Assembly (NCBI RefSeq): GCF_001049735.1
Contig: NZ_CVPC01000010.1
Location: 9,659-73,658, forward strand
Length of the DNA stretch: 64,000 bases
Direction: 5' to 3'
Origin: Nereida ignava
GTDB lineage: Bacteria; Pseudomonadota; Alphaproteobacteria; Rhodobacterales; Rhodobacteraceae
A program made the translations under genes and the position numbers. Below the pieces are notes generated by a model. That model was not told the DNA's origin. It saw only the letters and a program-made list of their open reading frames with translations, and did not search any database. Below, one piece after another: positions 35,687 through 43,889 of this stretch (position 1 is its first letter; every line of letters starts with the position of its first letter).

Positions 35687-36649
35687 ATGAAAAAAACACT
35701 GCTTGCGACAGCATTCGTAGGACTTGGCCTGCCTACGGCCGCTATGGCCGATTGCGGCGAAGTCTCCATTGCTGAAATGAACTGGGCCTCTGGCCAGATC
35801 ATCACGCGCATCACCGAATTCCTGATGGTCCAAGGATACGGATGTGACGTCACTGTTGTCCCATCCGCAACCACGACTGCGATCACATCACTTGCAGAAA
35901 ACAACGAGCCTGACATCGTGCCAGAGCTTTGGGTGAACTCTGCACCTGCGTATTTTGACCTCGAAGCCGAGGGCAAGCTGGTCAAAGCATCAGACGTATT
36001 TGCCGAAGGCGGCAGCGAAAACTGGTGGGTGCCTGACTACCTTGTCGCAGCGCACCCAGAGCTTGCAACAATCGAGGGCGTTCTTGCTAACCCCGATCTT
36101 GTTGGCGGTCGCTTCCACAACTGCCCAGACGGCTGGGGTTGCCGCATTGCGAATGACAACCTTGTCAAAGCGTTCGATTTTGACGGCAAAGGCATGGAAG
36201 TCTTCAACCACGGTTCCGGTGAAACGCTGGCCGCAACGATGGCTGCAGCCTATGAGAACCAAGAGCCATGGTTCGGCTACTACTGGGGACCAACTGCGGT
36301 ACTTGGCCGTTACAACATGGTTGCCGTCGACATGGGACCATACGACGCCGAAATCCACGCGTGTAACCAGACCCAAGATTGCGCTGCACCGCAAATCTCG
36401 GCCTACCCTGCAGCGCCTGTTTTGACAGTTGTCACATCGGACTTTGCCGAGCGTAACCCAGATGTATTTGAGTTGGTCAGCAACATCTCGTTCGGCACAC
36501 AAGAGCTGAGCAATCTGTTGGCATGGCAGAAAGACAACAAAGCATCTGCAGAAGAAGCAACAGTGCACTTCCTGACAACCAACCAAGACACATGGAAGTC
36601 ATGGATCAACGAAGGTGCAGCCACAAAGCTTGGCGCGATCTTCAAGTAA
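35687..36649 (+). CDS. Glycine betaine-type ABC transporter substrate-binding protein (OpuAC/ProX)
   Basis: Periplasmic binding protein of 320 residues with a clear signal peptide (MKKTLLATAFVGLGLPTAAMA, cleaved before DCGEV). The mature part has the OpuAC/ProX layout: MNWASGQIITRITEFLMVQ, GYGCDVTVVPSATTTAI, DIVPELWVN, and an aromatic-rich region with WFGYYWGP that could form a tryptophan/tyrosine cage for a quaternary ammonium group. The ATG at 35687 follows GGGAAC; an upstream extension lacks signal-peptide character. A strong terminator follows. No permease or ATPase gene is adjacent, so it is an orphan binding protein. The ligand may be glycine betaine, choline, carnitine or a relative. 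Confidence 0.88.
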   Translation: MKKTLLATAFVGLGLPTAAMADCGEVSIAEMNWASGQIITRITEFLMVQGYGCDVTVVPSATTTAITSLAENNEPDIVPELWVNSAPAYFDLEAEGKLVKASDVFAEGGSENWWVPDYLVAAHPELATIEGVLANPDLVGGRFHNCPDGWGCRIANDNLVKAFDFDGKGMEVFNHGSGETLAATMAAAYENQEPWFGYYWGPTAVLGRYNMVAVDMGPYDAEIHACNQTQDCAAPQISAYPAAPVLTVVTSDFAERNPDVFELVSNISFGTQELSNLLAWQKDNKASAEEATVHFLTTNQDTWKSWINEGAATKLGAIFK

Positions 36650-36663
36650 ATTCACAAAGTAAC

Positions 36664-36699
36664 TCAGGCGCCGCAGGATATTGTGGCGCCTGAATTTTT
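36664..36699 (+). terminator. Rho-independent terminator after the binding-protein gene
   Basis: TCAGGCGCC (36664-36672) pairs with GGCGCCTGA (36685-36693), a perfect nine-base stem, then AT with five T residues (36695-36699). It starts 15 bases after the stop codon. Confidence 0.9.
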
Positions 36700-36750
36700 G
36701 ACCTGCACAAGAAATGCCTCGCGGAACAACAACACTGGCGCCGCGTTCTA

Positions 36751-37608
36751 CTAAGCGGACGGTAGCACCACGTTTGTTTGCTGACCCAAGCCCTCAATCC
36801 CCAAGCTGACAGTCTCGCCCCCATGCAAAAAGCGCGGTGGGTTTTGCCCCATGCCAACACCGGGTGGTGTGCCTGTTGAGATGACGTCCCCGGGCTGAAG
36901 GCTCATGAACTGACTACAATACGAAATAAGATGCGGGACTTTGAAAATCAGCGTCGATGTTGAGCCCGACTGCATCCGCACCCCATCCACATCAAGCCAC
37001 ATAGACAGATCATTCACGTTTGAGATTTCATCAGGCGTCACAAGCCAAGGACCCGTGGGGCCGAACGTGTCACAACCCTTTCCCTTGTCCCATGTGCCCG
37101 ACCGGTTCAGTTGGAAATCACGCTCAGACACGTCGTTGACAACACAAAAGCCTGCAACATGGTCCATCGCGTTGGCTTCATCAATGTAGCTGCCACCCTG
37201 TCCGATCACGACGCCCAGCTCAACTTCCCAATCAGTTTTGGTACTGCCACGCGGCACCTGAATTGGATCGTTGGGGCCACAAACAGCAGAGGTCCATTTG
37301 CTGAAAATTATCGGCTCGGCAGGGATATCCATGCCCGCTTCGGCAGCATGATCCGCGTAGTTCAAACCAATACAGATGAACTTCCCAATTCCGCCGACAC
37401 AGGCCCCAAGGCGCAGGTTCTCTTGTGGCGTCCCCGTAACAAGCGGCAGGCTTGCCGGATCGATCCCAGCCAACCGTGTGATGCTGTCGGGCAAAAGTGC
37501 ATTTCCCCCCACATCATCAATCAAACCAGACAGGTCGCGTACGTGGCCAGTTGCGTCCAGCATTCCTGGCTTTTCCGCACCTTCGGCACCGTATCTTACA
37601 AGCTTCAT
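36751..37608 (-). CDS. Fumarylacetoacetate hydrolase family protein
   Basis: Protein of 285 residues of the FAH superfamily, which hydrolyses or isomerises carbon-carbon bonds of 2-oxo acids, including fumarylpyruvate hydrolases and HpcE-like isomerases. The start KLVRYG, the core FICIGLNYADHAAE, the metal ligands in DWEVELGVVIG and VVNDVSERDFQ, and GDVISTGTPPGVGMG are all present. The ATG at 37608 has an ideal AAAGGAGAG site. It stands alone, divergent from the truncated adenylation gene. Its substrate is not evident, since no aromatic-degradation genes are near. Confidence 0.9.
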   Translation of the reverse strand: MKLVRYGAEGAEKPGMLDATGHVRDLSGLIDDVGGNALLPDSITRLAGIDPASLPLVTGTPQENLRLGACVGGIGKFICIGLNYADHAAEAGMDIPAEPIIFSKWTSAVCGPNDPIQVPRGSTKTDWEVELGVVIGQGGSYIDEANAMDHVAGFCVVNDVSERDFQLNRSGTWDKGKGCDTFGPTGPWLVTPDEISNVNDLSMWLDVDGVRMQSGSTSTLIFKVPHLISYCSQFMSLQPGDVISTGTPPGVGMGQNPPRFLHGGETVSLGIEGLGQQTNVVLPSA

Positions 37609-37764
37609 TGCGCTCTCCTTTGAATAAGATTTGGCAGTATGAATGCCCCGCCTACGGCAAAGTTAATCAATAGCGCGTCGCGGAGACAAGACGGCAAGTG
37701 GACCCCGTCCTACCACTCCACGCTTGGCGCCAGAAACTTCAACAGCGCGCGAGACTGAACCGTA

Positions 37765-39678
37765 ATGCTGTCGCGGTCGCGCATTGCAATGCGCGCGTTA
37801 GATCAGCTTGATGCCGTAAGACCCACGTTTATGACGGCTGTTCCGAGTATTTACTTGTTGCTGCTGAAACGGATTGCCGAAACTGGATGGTCACCTGACG
37901 GCTGTTCTATTCGCGCACTGTTTTGCGGTTCAGACGCCATAAACCGAGAAACAATCGAGGCCGTTGAAAGCGCTTTTCAAGCCCCGCTTCGCCAATGGTA
38001 CGGCATGGGGGAAGTCTCTCCTATGCTGGCATTCTGCCCCCTTCCACCTGCCGACATACCATCCAATGCAGTGGGCAAAGTTGTGCCCCCTTGGGACGTT
38101 CAGATAATGGGCGAAGACGGCAAGCAAGTATCTGTAAATGTTGAAGGAGAGATCGTGGCAACTGGTGGCCTCGTACACCCACGGCTTGAGACCGAGGCCC
38201 AAAAAGGCAACCCATCCATTGTAGGCGATTGGTATCATACCCGTGACCTTGGATACCTTGACGGTGATGGGTTTCTTTATGTCACGGGGCGTGTTGATGA
38301 CCGGATCAACCGCGGCGGCAAAAAAGTATACCCCAAGGAAATTGAAAACGCGTTTCTCACCCATCAAGCCGTAGCACAGGCCGTAGTCTTTGGCGTACCC
38401 GATGAACTTTACGGCGAGCGCATCGGCGCATTGGTTGTCTTGGCGCATGACCATACGGAGACTGAAGACAAGCTTCGGGCATACGTCAGCGCTCGTGTGG
38501 CTGACTATAAAATGCCCGAATACATAAAGATTGTTGAGAACATCCCGTTAAATCAGATGGGCAAAATCAGCCGCAAAACCCTTGCTGGTGAGTTGGAAAT
38601 CGACAACGTGATGGCGCAAAGGCGACTTGCCCGCTCTCATGTCAAACCAGCAACCAAAACTGAAAAGCAGCTGATGTCCATCTTCGAGGAGCTGTTCGAA
38701 AAGGTGAACATCAGCACGACCGATGACTTCTTTGCTTTGGGTGGAGACTCCCTTTCATCCCTAAAGCTGCTGCTCGCTATTGAGGAAACATTTGCCATCA
38801 AAACCACGCCAGCAGAGCTTTTTCACCAACCCACGGTGCAAGCACTTGCCGCTTTGATTGAGGATCGTCGCACCTACGAACCAATGCATCCGGCGCCACA
38901 AGAAGACCCACAAATCAAAGAGGCGCTTGTGCCCATCAAGAAAGGTGGGGACAGTGTTCCACTTTTCCTCGTGCTCGCTGGTATGAACCCACCATCGGCA
39001 TATCTGTCGCTATCACGTCATCTGGCACCCGAGCGTCCAGTCTACGCCTTACGTCCGCTCAGCAAAAAGGACGTGCCGATATTGCAAACCCGCATAGATG
39101 ACATCGTATCGCACTACATTGAGCGTATTCTAGATGTCTGGCCCGGCGGACCGTTCTTGGTGGGTGGCTTTTGCGACGGCGGAATTTTTGCATTCGAACT
39201 TGCACAGCGATTGCAAGAAATGGGACATGAGGTAATTTTTGTCGGCCTTATTGATACGATCGATTATGAGGCAAAACGTCGGGATGATGCCGAGGATATT
39301 CGGGTCGTCGAGGGAAGGCGTCGGCATCTTCGATATTGCCGGATACTTGAAAAGGGCCAAGAGCCGTCAAAGCGTTTGTCCAGCAAAATAGACGTAGAGA
39401 TGGTTCTTAGGCTCGCAAAAGAAGGGTACTCACCCAAGGTCTTTGATGGCCAACTGACCCTTTTTCGCGCACTTGATGAGGCCAAATGGGATATCCCGCA
39501 GCGTGTCAAAATTGATGATCCGAACTTCGGATGGCAGAGGCGCAGCACAAAGGGGTTGGATGTTCATGACATCCCGGGAACACACCTTGGCATTCTGCGT
39601 AAACCCCACGTAGAGAAATTGGGGGCACTGATGGAAACAAGTATCACAGCAGCATTAAAGACGTATGGAGCGTCCTAA
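37765..39678 (+). CDS. 5'-truncated adenylation-carrier-thioesterase (NRPS-like) protein
   Basis: Protein of 637 residues holding the end of an adenylation domain (1 to about 280), a carrier domain (about 295-370) and a thioesterase (about 395-637). Present are YGMGEV, DWYHTRDLGYLDGDGF, GRVDDRINRGGKK and the catalytic Lys267 in NQMGKISRKT. The carrier serine is Ser329 in FFALGGDSLSS; the thioesterase nucleophile position is Cys470 in GGFCDGGIF. About 250 residues of the adenylation domain, including the TSGxTGxPKG loop, are missing, and an in-frame stop at 37756-37758 blocks extension. Adenylation is therefore unlikely unless supplied in trans. Base composition is lower in G+C than in flanking core genes, suggesting acquired DNA. 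It may be a pseudogene remnant. Confidence 0.82.
   Translation: MLSRSRIAMRALDQLDAVRPTFMTAVPSIYLLLLKRIAETGWSPDGCSIRALFCGSDAINRETIEAVESAFQAPLRQWYGMGEVSPMLAFCPLPPADIPSNAVGKVVPPWDVQIMGEDGKQVSVNVEGEIVATGGLVHPRLETEAQKGNPSIVGDWYHTRDLGYLDGDGFLYVTGRVDDRINRGGKKVYPKEIENAFLTHQAVAQAVVFGVPDELYGERIGALVVLAHDHTETEDKLRAYVSARVADYKMPEYIKIVENIPLNQMGKISRKTLAGELEIDNVMAQRRLARSHVKPATKTEKQLMSIFEELFEKVNISTTDDFFALGGDSLSSLKLLLAIEETFAIKTTPAELFHQPTVQALAALIEDRRTYEPMHPAPQEDPQIKEALVPIKKGGDSVPLFLVLAGMNPPSAYLSLSRHLAPERPVYALRPLSKKDVPILQTRIDDIVSHYIERILDVWPGGPFLVGGFCDGGIFAFELAQRLQEMGHEVIFVGLIDTIDYEAKRRDDAEDIRVVEGRRRHLRYCRILEKGQEPSKRLSSKIDVEMVLRLAKEGYSPKVFDGQLTLFRALDEAKWDIPQRVKIDDPNFGWQRRSTKGLDVHDIPGTHLGILRKPHVEKLGALMETSITAALKTYGAS
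37778..37795. repeat. Perfect 18-base palindrome at the start of the truncated NRPS-like gene
   Basis: CGCGCATTGCAATGCGCG is a perfect palindrome located 13 to 30 bases inside the open frame, and it covers the second in-frame ATG (37789). It lies where similarity to adenylation domains begins, so it may mark a deletion or recombination junction, or serve as an operator. Confidence 0.7.
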
Positions 39679-40652
39679 TGCAGGTCCCTGACACAAACCG
39701 CGAACGCCCCCTCATCGTGATTGGCGTGATGACAAAGCAAGCCAGTCCCAAGCTTAAGCGCTTGCTGAGCAGTTTAGCAAAACTGACGATGCCAATGCAT
39801 CATGATCTCTGCCTCATCATAGTTCAAAATCAGCGTGACATTACGTTGGCACAAACAGTTGAGGCTGCGAATTTTACGTTTCCCGTTATGGTTATTGCAG
39901 AACCGGTTGAGGGCGTTGCATCTGCGCGGAACCGGCTATTGGCTGAAGCCGACGTCCTTGGCGCAAAGCTATTTCTTGGCGTGAACGATGACCAAGCCGT
40001 TTGTGAAGATTGGGTCATTGCATTTGAGAAAGCTGAGGAAATACTGCCGAATTGTGACGCATTAGTGGGGTGGGTTCAGCACGAATTTGAAGGCAGGCGA
40101 TCCCCGTGGATGAGCCCGCCCGATGTGGGCCGCGAAGGTTTGGGTGAACGCAGGGCAGTACTCACCATGGACAATTATGCCTTGAGACGCTCTGTATTTT
40201 CCAAATCAGCAGGCCTCGGCATGCGGTTTGACACTCAGTTCAACGGGACAGGCAAAGAAGAATTAGAATTTTTCAGACGCTTCGAACGTGCCCTAAAGCT
40301 TAAATGCGGAACAGTTCCCCAAGCGCTTTCATACCATTTGATACGCGACGGCCAAGCAACAGTGCGTGCGATGCTCGCGAACAAATGGCGCGACTGCATT
40401 GTGCATTACCAATTCCTCATCGACATCATTCCAACCAACAAGAGCAAATCAGAAATAGACGCCTACCGGATCATTTGGGGCCTCGCCCTTTTGGCGTTTG
40501 GTCGGGCAGTCATGCAATTGTTAGGCGCAGTCAAAGGATCGGGTGGCTTTTCGCACCGCCTAAAGCAAAACCTCGGGCGCGCGCTTTGTGAGTTCGTAGG
40601 TTTTGTGGCATTTTTTGGTGTCAGCGTTCAAAACGCAATTGGTCGGAAATAA
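39678..40652 (+). CDS. Glycosyltransferase family 2-like protein
   Basis: Protein of 324 residues with a GT-A-like start (PLIVIGVMTKQASPKLKRLL), VEGVASARNRLLAEA and the acidic motif FLGVNDDQAV in the place of the DxD metal site; this is the layout of family 2 glycosyltransferases. A C-terminal stretch (IWGLALLAFGRAVMQLL and FVGFVAFFGVSV) is hydrophobic and may attach it to the membrane. Its ATG overlaps the TAA of the preceding gene by one base, so it is coupled to the adenylation-carrier-thioesterase gene. G+C is low, as in that gene. Donor and acceptor are unknown; transfer to a polysaccharide or lipid is likely. Confidence 0.78.
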   Translation: MQVPDTNRERPLIVIGVMTKQASPKLKRLLSSLAKLTMPMHHDLCLIIVQNQRDITLAQTVEAANFTFPVMVIAEPVEGVASARNRLLAEADVLGAKLFLGVNDDQAVCEDWVIAFEKAEEILPNCDALVGWVQHEFEGRRSPWMSPPDVGREGLGERRAVLTMDNYALRRSVFSKSAGLGMRFDTQFNGTGKEELEFFRRFERALKLKCGTVPQALSYHLIRDGQATVRAMLANKWRDCIVHYQFLIDIIPTNKSKSEIDAYRIIWGLALLAFGRAVMQLLGAVKGSGGFSHRLKQNLGRALCEFVGFVAFFGVSVQNAIGRK

Positions 40653-40738
40653 CCCCACCGCACTATAGGAATACACCAAGGACAAATACGAAAAATGGCA
40701 CGTACCAACCTGCACGCTGGCACGCCCCAAGATAGTTG

Positions 40739-41848
40739 CTACACCCGCTTCAAAACACGCAAACGGCTGTCCCACTCACCACGGTCAACATAGCACCCCC
40801 GAAGATGGCGGAAGCCTGTCGACGGATCAAAAGCCTCGCGGCCATGCATAACGCGACGGTTGTCAAAAACCACCATTTCGCCGCCACACAAGCGAAAAGC
40901 GATGCCATAAGCGGGATCACGGGTCATTTGCATGAATTTGCGGTACGCACGGTAAAACGCGGTCATAGTGCTTGGATCAAGGTCGAGAATATCCGCAAGA
41001 TGTGCGTTAAAACACACTTCGCGAACTTCACCTTTGGCCCCGAGTTCTATCACACGCTTGCGCGAACGGATGTCCGTTTCATTGTCATGAAACCGAAACG
41101 GAACTGATACAGTCGACAGTATGTCAAATGCCTGAGGATCAGCTGTCCGCAAATCCTCAGCAACCGCAGCGCCATCACAAAATGTGGACCCGCCGCCTTG
41201 GGCCTCGTTGGCAATGCAGTGCAGGAACTGGTAGCCCGGAGGCGCATCTTGATTTGTCAGATCAGTGTGCAGAGGCAGCGCATCCGATGTGTAGGCAAGG
41301 TTAATCGGGTCGGGTTTGGACATGACCTCAAACGTCACGCCAAAATTGGTCTCGCGCAGATGCCCGATGCGGCGCGCAACTGTTTCGCCCGCCTCTGGAT
41401 CATCAGCCAAGCCTGTCACAATCGACAAGCCATATCTTTTTGTCTGCTCAAGCCACTCAGCCAGGGCATCATTTGACGACATAAGTGCGCTGGCATCTTT
41501 GCGCGGCACACCGTGGTCGCCAAGCTCGGCGCGCCAAGGAACAGGTGCAATATCCGCGGGATCATAGCGTACTTGTCCAGGCCGATGCGCCTTAACCCAA
41601 TCAAGATCAAATCGACTTGGCGTCGCCCCTGGCGTCCATGTCAGGATCAAGGCATCGGCAGTGATTTCAGCCTTATGCGGCGCGAGGTCAAGCGGCACAC
41701 TGGTAAGGTCAAAGTCACGCTCGCCTGTTTTGGCATGAAAGCCGGAAGGGTCGCTGTCACGCAGCCAAATATACGGAAACTGGCCGACGGTGCCGTCAGG
41801 CCAAGATATCTCAAGGCTCTCGGCCCCAGATGTAAGGTTCGGTGTCAT
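40739..41848 (-). CDS. Gamma-butyrobetaine hydroxylase-like 2-oxoglutarate oxygenase
   Basis: Fe(II)/2-oxoglutarate dioxygenase of 369 residues with two domains: an N-terminal GBBH-like domain (residues 1-100, SWPDGTVGQFPYIWLRD) and a TauD-type catalytic domain. The iron ligands are His194 and Asp196 in LPLHTDLTNQ and His335 in RVMHGREAFD; Arg347 or Arg350 in GFRHLRGCY binds 2-oxoglutarate. The cysteines that bind zinc in the mammalian N-domain are absent: WLRDSDPSGFH stands where NC(P) is usual. The ATG at 41848 follows GGAG; a frame 17 residues longer lacks a ribosome site. Substrate is probably a trimethylammonium acid such as gamma-butyrobetaine, which fits the betaine-type binding protein nearby, but this is inference. 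Confidence 0.87.
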   Translation of the reverse strand: MTPNLTSGAESLEISWPDGTVGQFPYIWLRDSDPSGFHAKTGERDFDLTSVPLDLAPHKAEITADALILTWTPGATPSRFDLDWVKAHRPGQVRYDPADIAPVPWRAELGDHGVPRKDASALMSSNDALAEWLEQTKRYGLSIVTGLADDPEAGETVARRIGHLRETNFGVTFEVMSKPDPINLAYTSDALPLHTDLTNQDAPPGYQFLHCIANEAQGGGSTFCDGAAVAEDLRTADPQAFDILSTVSVPFRFHDNETDIRSRKRVIELGAKGEVREVCFNAHLADILDLDPSTMTAFYRAYRKFMQMTRDPAYGIAFRLCGGEMVVFDNRRVMHGREAFDPSTGFRHLRGCYVDRGEWDSRLRVLKRV

Positions 41849-42098
41849 AGGTATCTCCGATGAGAGTGTGATGTCAGAAAACTGAAAATAGACGCTCACC
41901 TAACAGGGGGGCGGCCACCACTCCTGAGCCTTACCGTGCGGGTGGCCCAGACATCTTCCCAACACAGCGCACATGGCTCCTCCCGAAATGCTACCACTCG
42001 ACTAGAGCACGAACAGCGATACGATCAAAGAAATTCTTGAGCGGCTACTCTAGCGACGCTTACGTGAAAACACAACGCAATAACCGATGTGTACTTGA
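41849..42098. other. Spacer with weak inverted repeat
   Basis: About 250 bases between the oxygenase start and the photolyase-like gene stop. GGCCACC (41913-41919) and GGTGGCC (41941-41947) form a seven-base inverted repeat near the oxygenase promoter region. No gene or clear terminator is visible. Confidence 0.4.
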
Positions 42099-43340
42099 TC
42101 AGTGAGTAATACCAAGTTTTTCCAAAACGGACGGTACCGCTTTTTTCATCGCGAAAAATCCTTTGGTTGCGTGAGGCCAAGCGATTGTATCGAACGAGCG
42201 GCGCACTTGAATAAGTTTAATACCCGCTGCTGTCAGATTAGGTTGTGCTTCTGCAAGTGCGGTCGCGGACGGCCCGATTGGCGCATATCCTGTAACCACC
42301 GTTTTTGTTTGGTGCCGCTCACAAGCCTCAATGATTTCGTTTGCCCATGCGTCCTGATTGATGATCACAGCGCCACCACAGGCGTCCTGCATCGCGCCTG
42401 ACGCAAAGCGTTGCGCTAATTCTGCTATAGGCAAGGGTGATCTGCCTGTCGTTGCCAGCGCGCCTATCGTTGCCACAGGCGCATGAGGCAGCGCGTCTGC
42501 AATCTGCATATCATCTTCTGTGACCAACAACAGAAACTCATTCGGGGTATCTTTTGGCGGCACCGCATCCGGAAGCCTTTTGCGCAAATGATCGCTCTCA
42601 TCGTCAATCGGCGTGACGTTCGTAATGATCTGGTGGGTCGGACAAAACCGTCTGTCGGTAAATTTGGAAATATTTGAAACACGCGCGATGTAGGGCCGCC
42701 CCTTAGTTTGAATGCCAGCAACCCAACGCCAAGCCAAAGTGTTCGATGCGGGATCGCCGTCTATCAAATGCCGCAAAAAGAAATCCGCGCCCAACTCCCA
42801 AGGCAGGCGCAAAGTGAAAATCCAAATTGACGCGAACCACATGCGCGCGTGGTTGTGCAGATAGCCGGTCGTACCCAGTTCTTCGGCCCATGCGTCAAAG
42901 CAATCAATTCCCGTCTCACCTGCAATCGCCTCGCCGTAATACGCGGCCAAACGCCGATCTTTTTCAAGGCTTTTTATCTGCCTGCGTAACCCCGCTTGGT
43001 ACGCCGGCCAAACCGTCGGATGCTGTTCAAGCCATCCTTTGAAATAGGTTCGCCAAAAAACTTCATGCACAAACCGCTCAGCTTTTTTGAAATCATGCAC
43101 GCGAAGTGCCACCTCCAAAACCTCGGTCTCCGTGATCAAGCGGTGTCTTATCCAAGGTGACAGCGCCGATACATTCGCGCGGTATTCCGGACCCAAATCA
43201 TAGTTACGGCATCGATCGTAGACATCACCCGCACGTTCGCTGAAGGCTACCAGCCGCGCCAATCCTGCTTGCCGCGTTGGGGTAAAGTCTGGCTGCTCAA
43301 AACGCGCGGCCAACTCAGCGATCAGATCTTTTGTTTTCAT
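42099..43340 (-). CDS. Photolyase/cryptochrome-like flavoprotein with FAD domain first
   Basis: Protein of 413 residues. Residues about 15-235 match the FAD-binding domain of DNA photolyases: FTPTRQAGLARLVAFSER, YDRCRNYDLG, ALSPWIRHRLIT, FVHEVFWRTYFKGW, TGYLHNHARMWFAS, LIDGDPASNTLAWRWVAG and FTDRRF. The usual N-terminal alpha/beta antenna domain is absent before it. Instead residues about 265-413 form an alpha/beta region (EFLLLVTEDDMQIADAL to FDTIAWPHATKGFF) that resembles an antenna domain placed at the C-terminus, as in a circular permutation. DNA repair or light sensing is inferred. It lies near a Y-family polymerase gene on the same strand, separated by a small plus-strand gene. The ATG is at 43340. 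Confidence 0.85.
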   Translation of the reverse strand: MKTKDLIAELAARFEQPDFTPTRQAGLARLVAFSERAGDVYDRCRNYDLGPEYRANVSALSPWIRHRLITETEVLEVALRVHDFKKAERFVHEVFWRTYFKGWLEQHPTVWPAYQAGLRRQIKSLEKDRRLAAYYGEAIAGETGIDCFDAWAEELGTTGYLHNHARMWFASIWIFTLRLPWELGADFFLRHLIDGDPASNTLAWRWVAGIQTKGRPYIARVSNISKFTDRRFCPTHQIITNVTPIDDESDHLRKRLPDAVPPKDTPNEFLLLVTEDDMQIADALPHAPVATIGALATTGRSPLPIAELAQRFASGAMQDACGGAVIINQDAWANEIIEACERHQTKTVVTGYAPIGPSATALAEAQPNLTAAGIKLIQVRRSFDTIAWPHATKGFFAMKKAVPSVLEKLGITH

Positions 43341-43538
43341 GTTTTCGATCCCGCGCCGTTGAACGTAAAATGCTGCAAAAAACGCCCCACGCCGCTATCG
43401 TAATAGACGCTTATCAGGCCGCTTCATGGGACATGCAGTTAGCGGCAATTCCGCCTGCGTCGAGAGTAGATCAAACCAAAGTCAGATGTTGCCAAAGATT
43501 ACGTCGCCCTAGCTTACCAAATAATTGAAAGGCATGGC

Positions 43539-43853
43539 ATGACACAGATTGAACCAAAAACCGCTGACCTTGTGGCACACTATGCCGTGCTGACAAAGGA
43601 AACGATGCCAGAGTTGGCGCGGACAACACACCGCCATTGGCCCGTCAAAAACGATCACTGTTTTCAGCGTATTGTGCTGGATACCGTATGTGGTGGCGTC
43701 TGGTACGACCATTTGGCGCGCCCAGCCTACAAGCACTTAACCCGCGCACAAGCGCTGCAAGCCATAAGTCTATGCAGCGATATCATTGACGGAACGGCTG
43801 ATCTGAATGCGTTGAACAAACAGTCCTTAGTTTGGCGCGGCAAGCTGAGTTAA
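43539..43853 (+). CDS. Small protein of unknown function between photolyase-like and polymerase genes
   Basis: A 104-residue soluble protein without signal peptide or membrane segment. It has a distinctive central block (NDHCFQRIVLDTVCGGVWYD) and a C-terminal LVWRGKL. I cannot place it in a family. The ATG at 43539 is preceded by GAAAGG. It is divergent from the photolyase-like gene (198 bases) and convergent with the Y-family polymerase gene (36 bases). The conserved-looking aromatic and cysteine residues suggest a real protein. A link with the neighbouring DNA-repair genes is only positional. Confidence 0.7.
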   Translation: MTQIEPKTADLVAHYAVLTKETMPELARTTHRHWPVKNDHCFQRIVLDTVCGGVWYDHLARPAYKHLTRAQALQAISLCSDIIDGTADLNALNKQSLVWRGKLS

Positions 43854-43889
43854 GACCCGCGACACAAAAACCGCACCTGTTTTCAGCCC

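Noticed and set aside
43341-43538. LexA box controlling the photolyase-like gene
   Set aside because: No GTTC-N7-GTTC or related direct repeat was found in the spacer.
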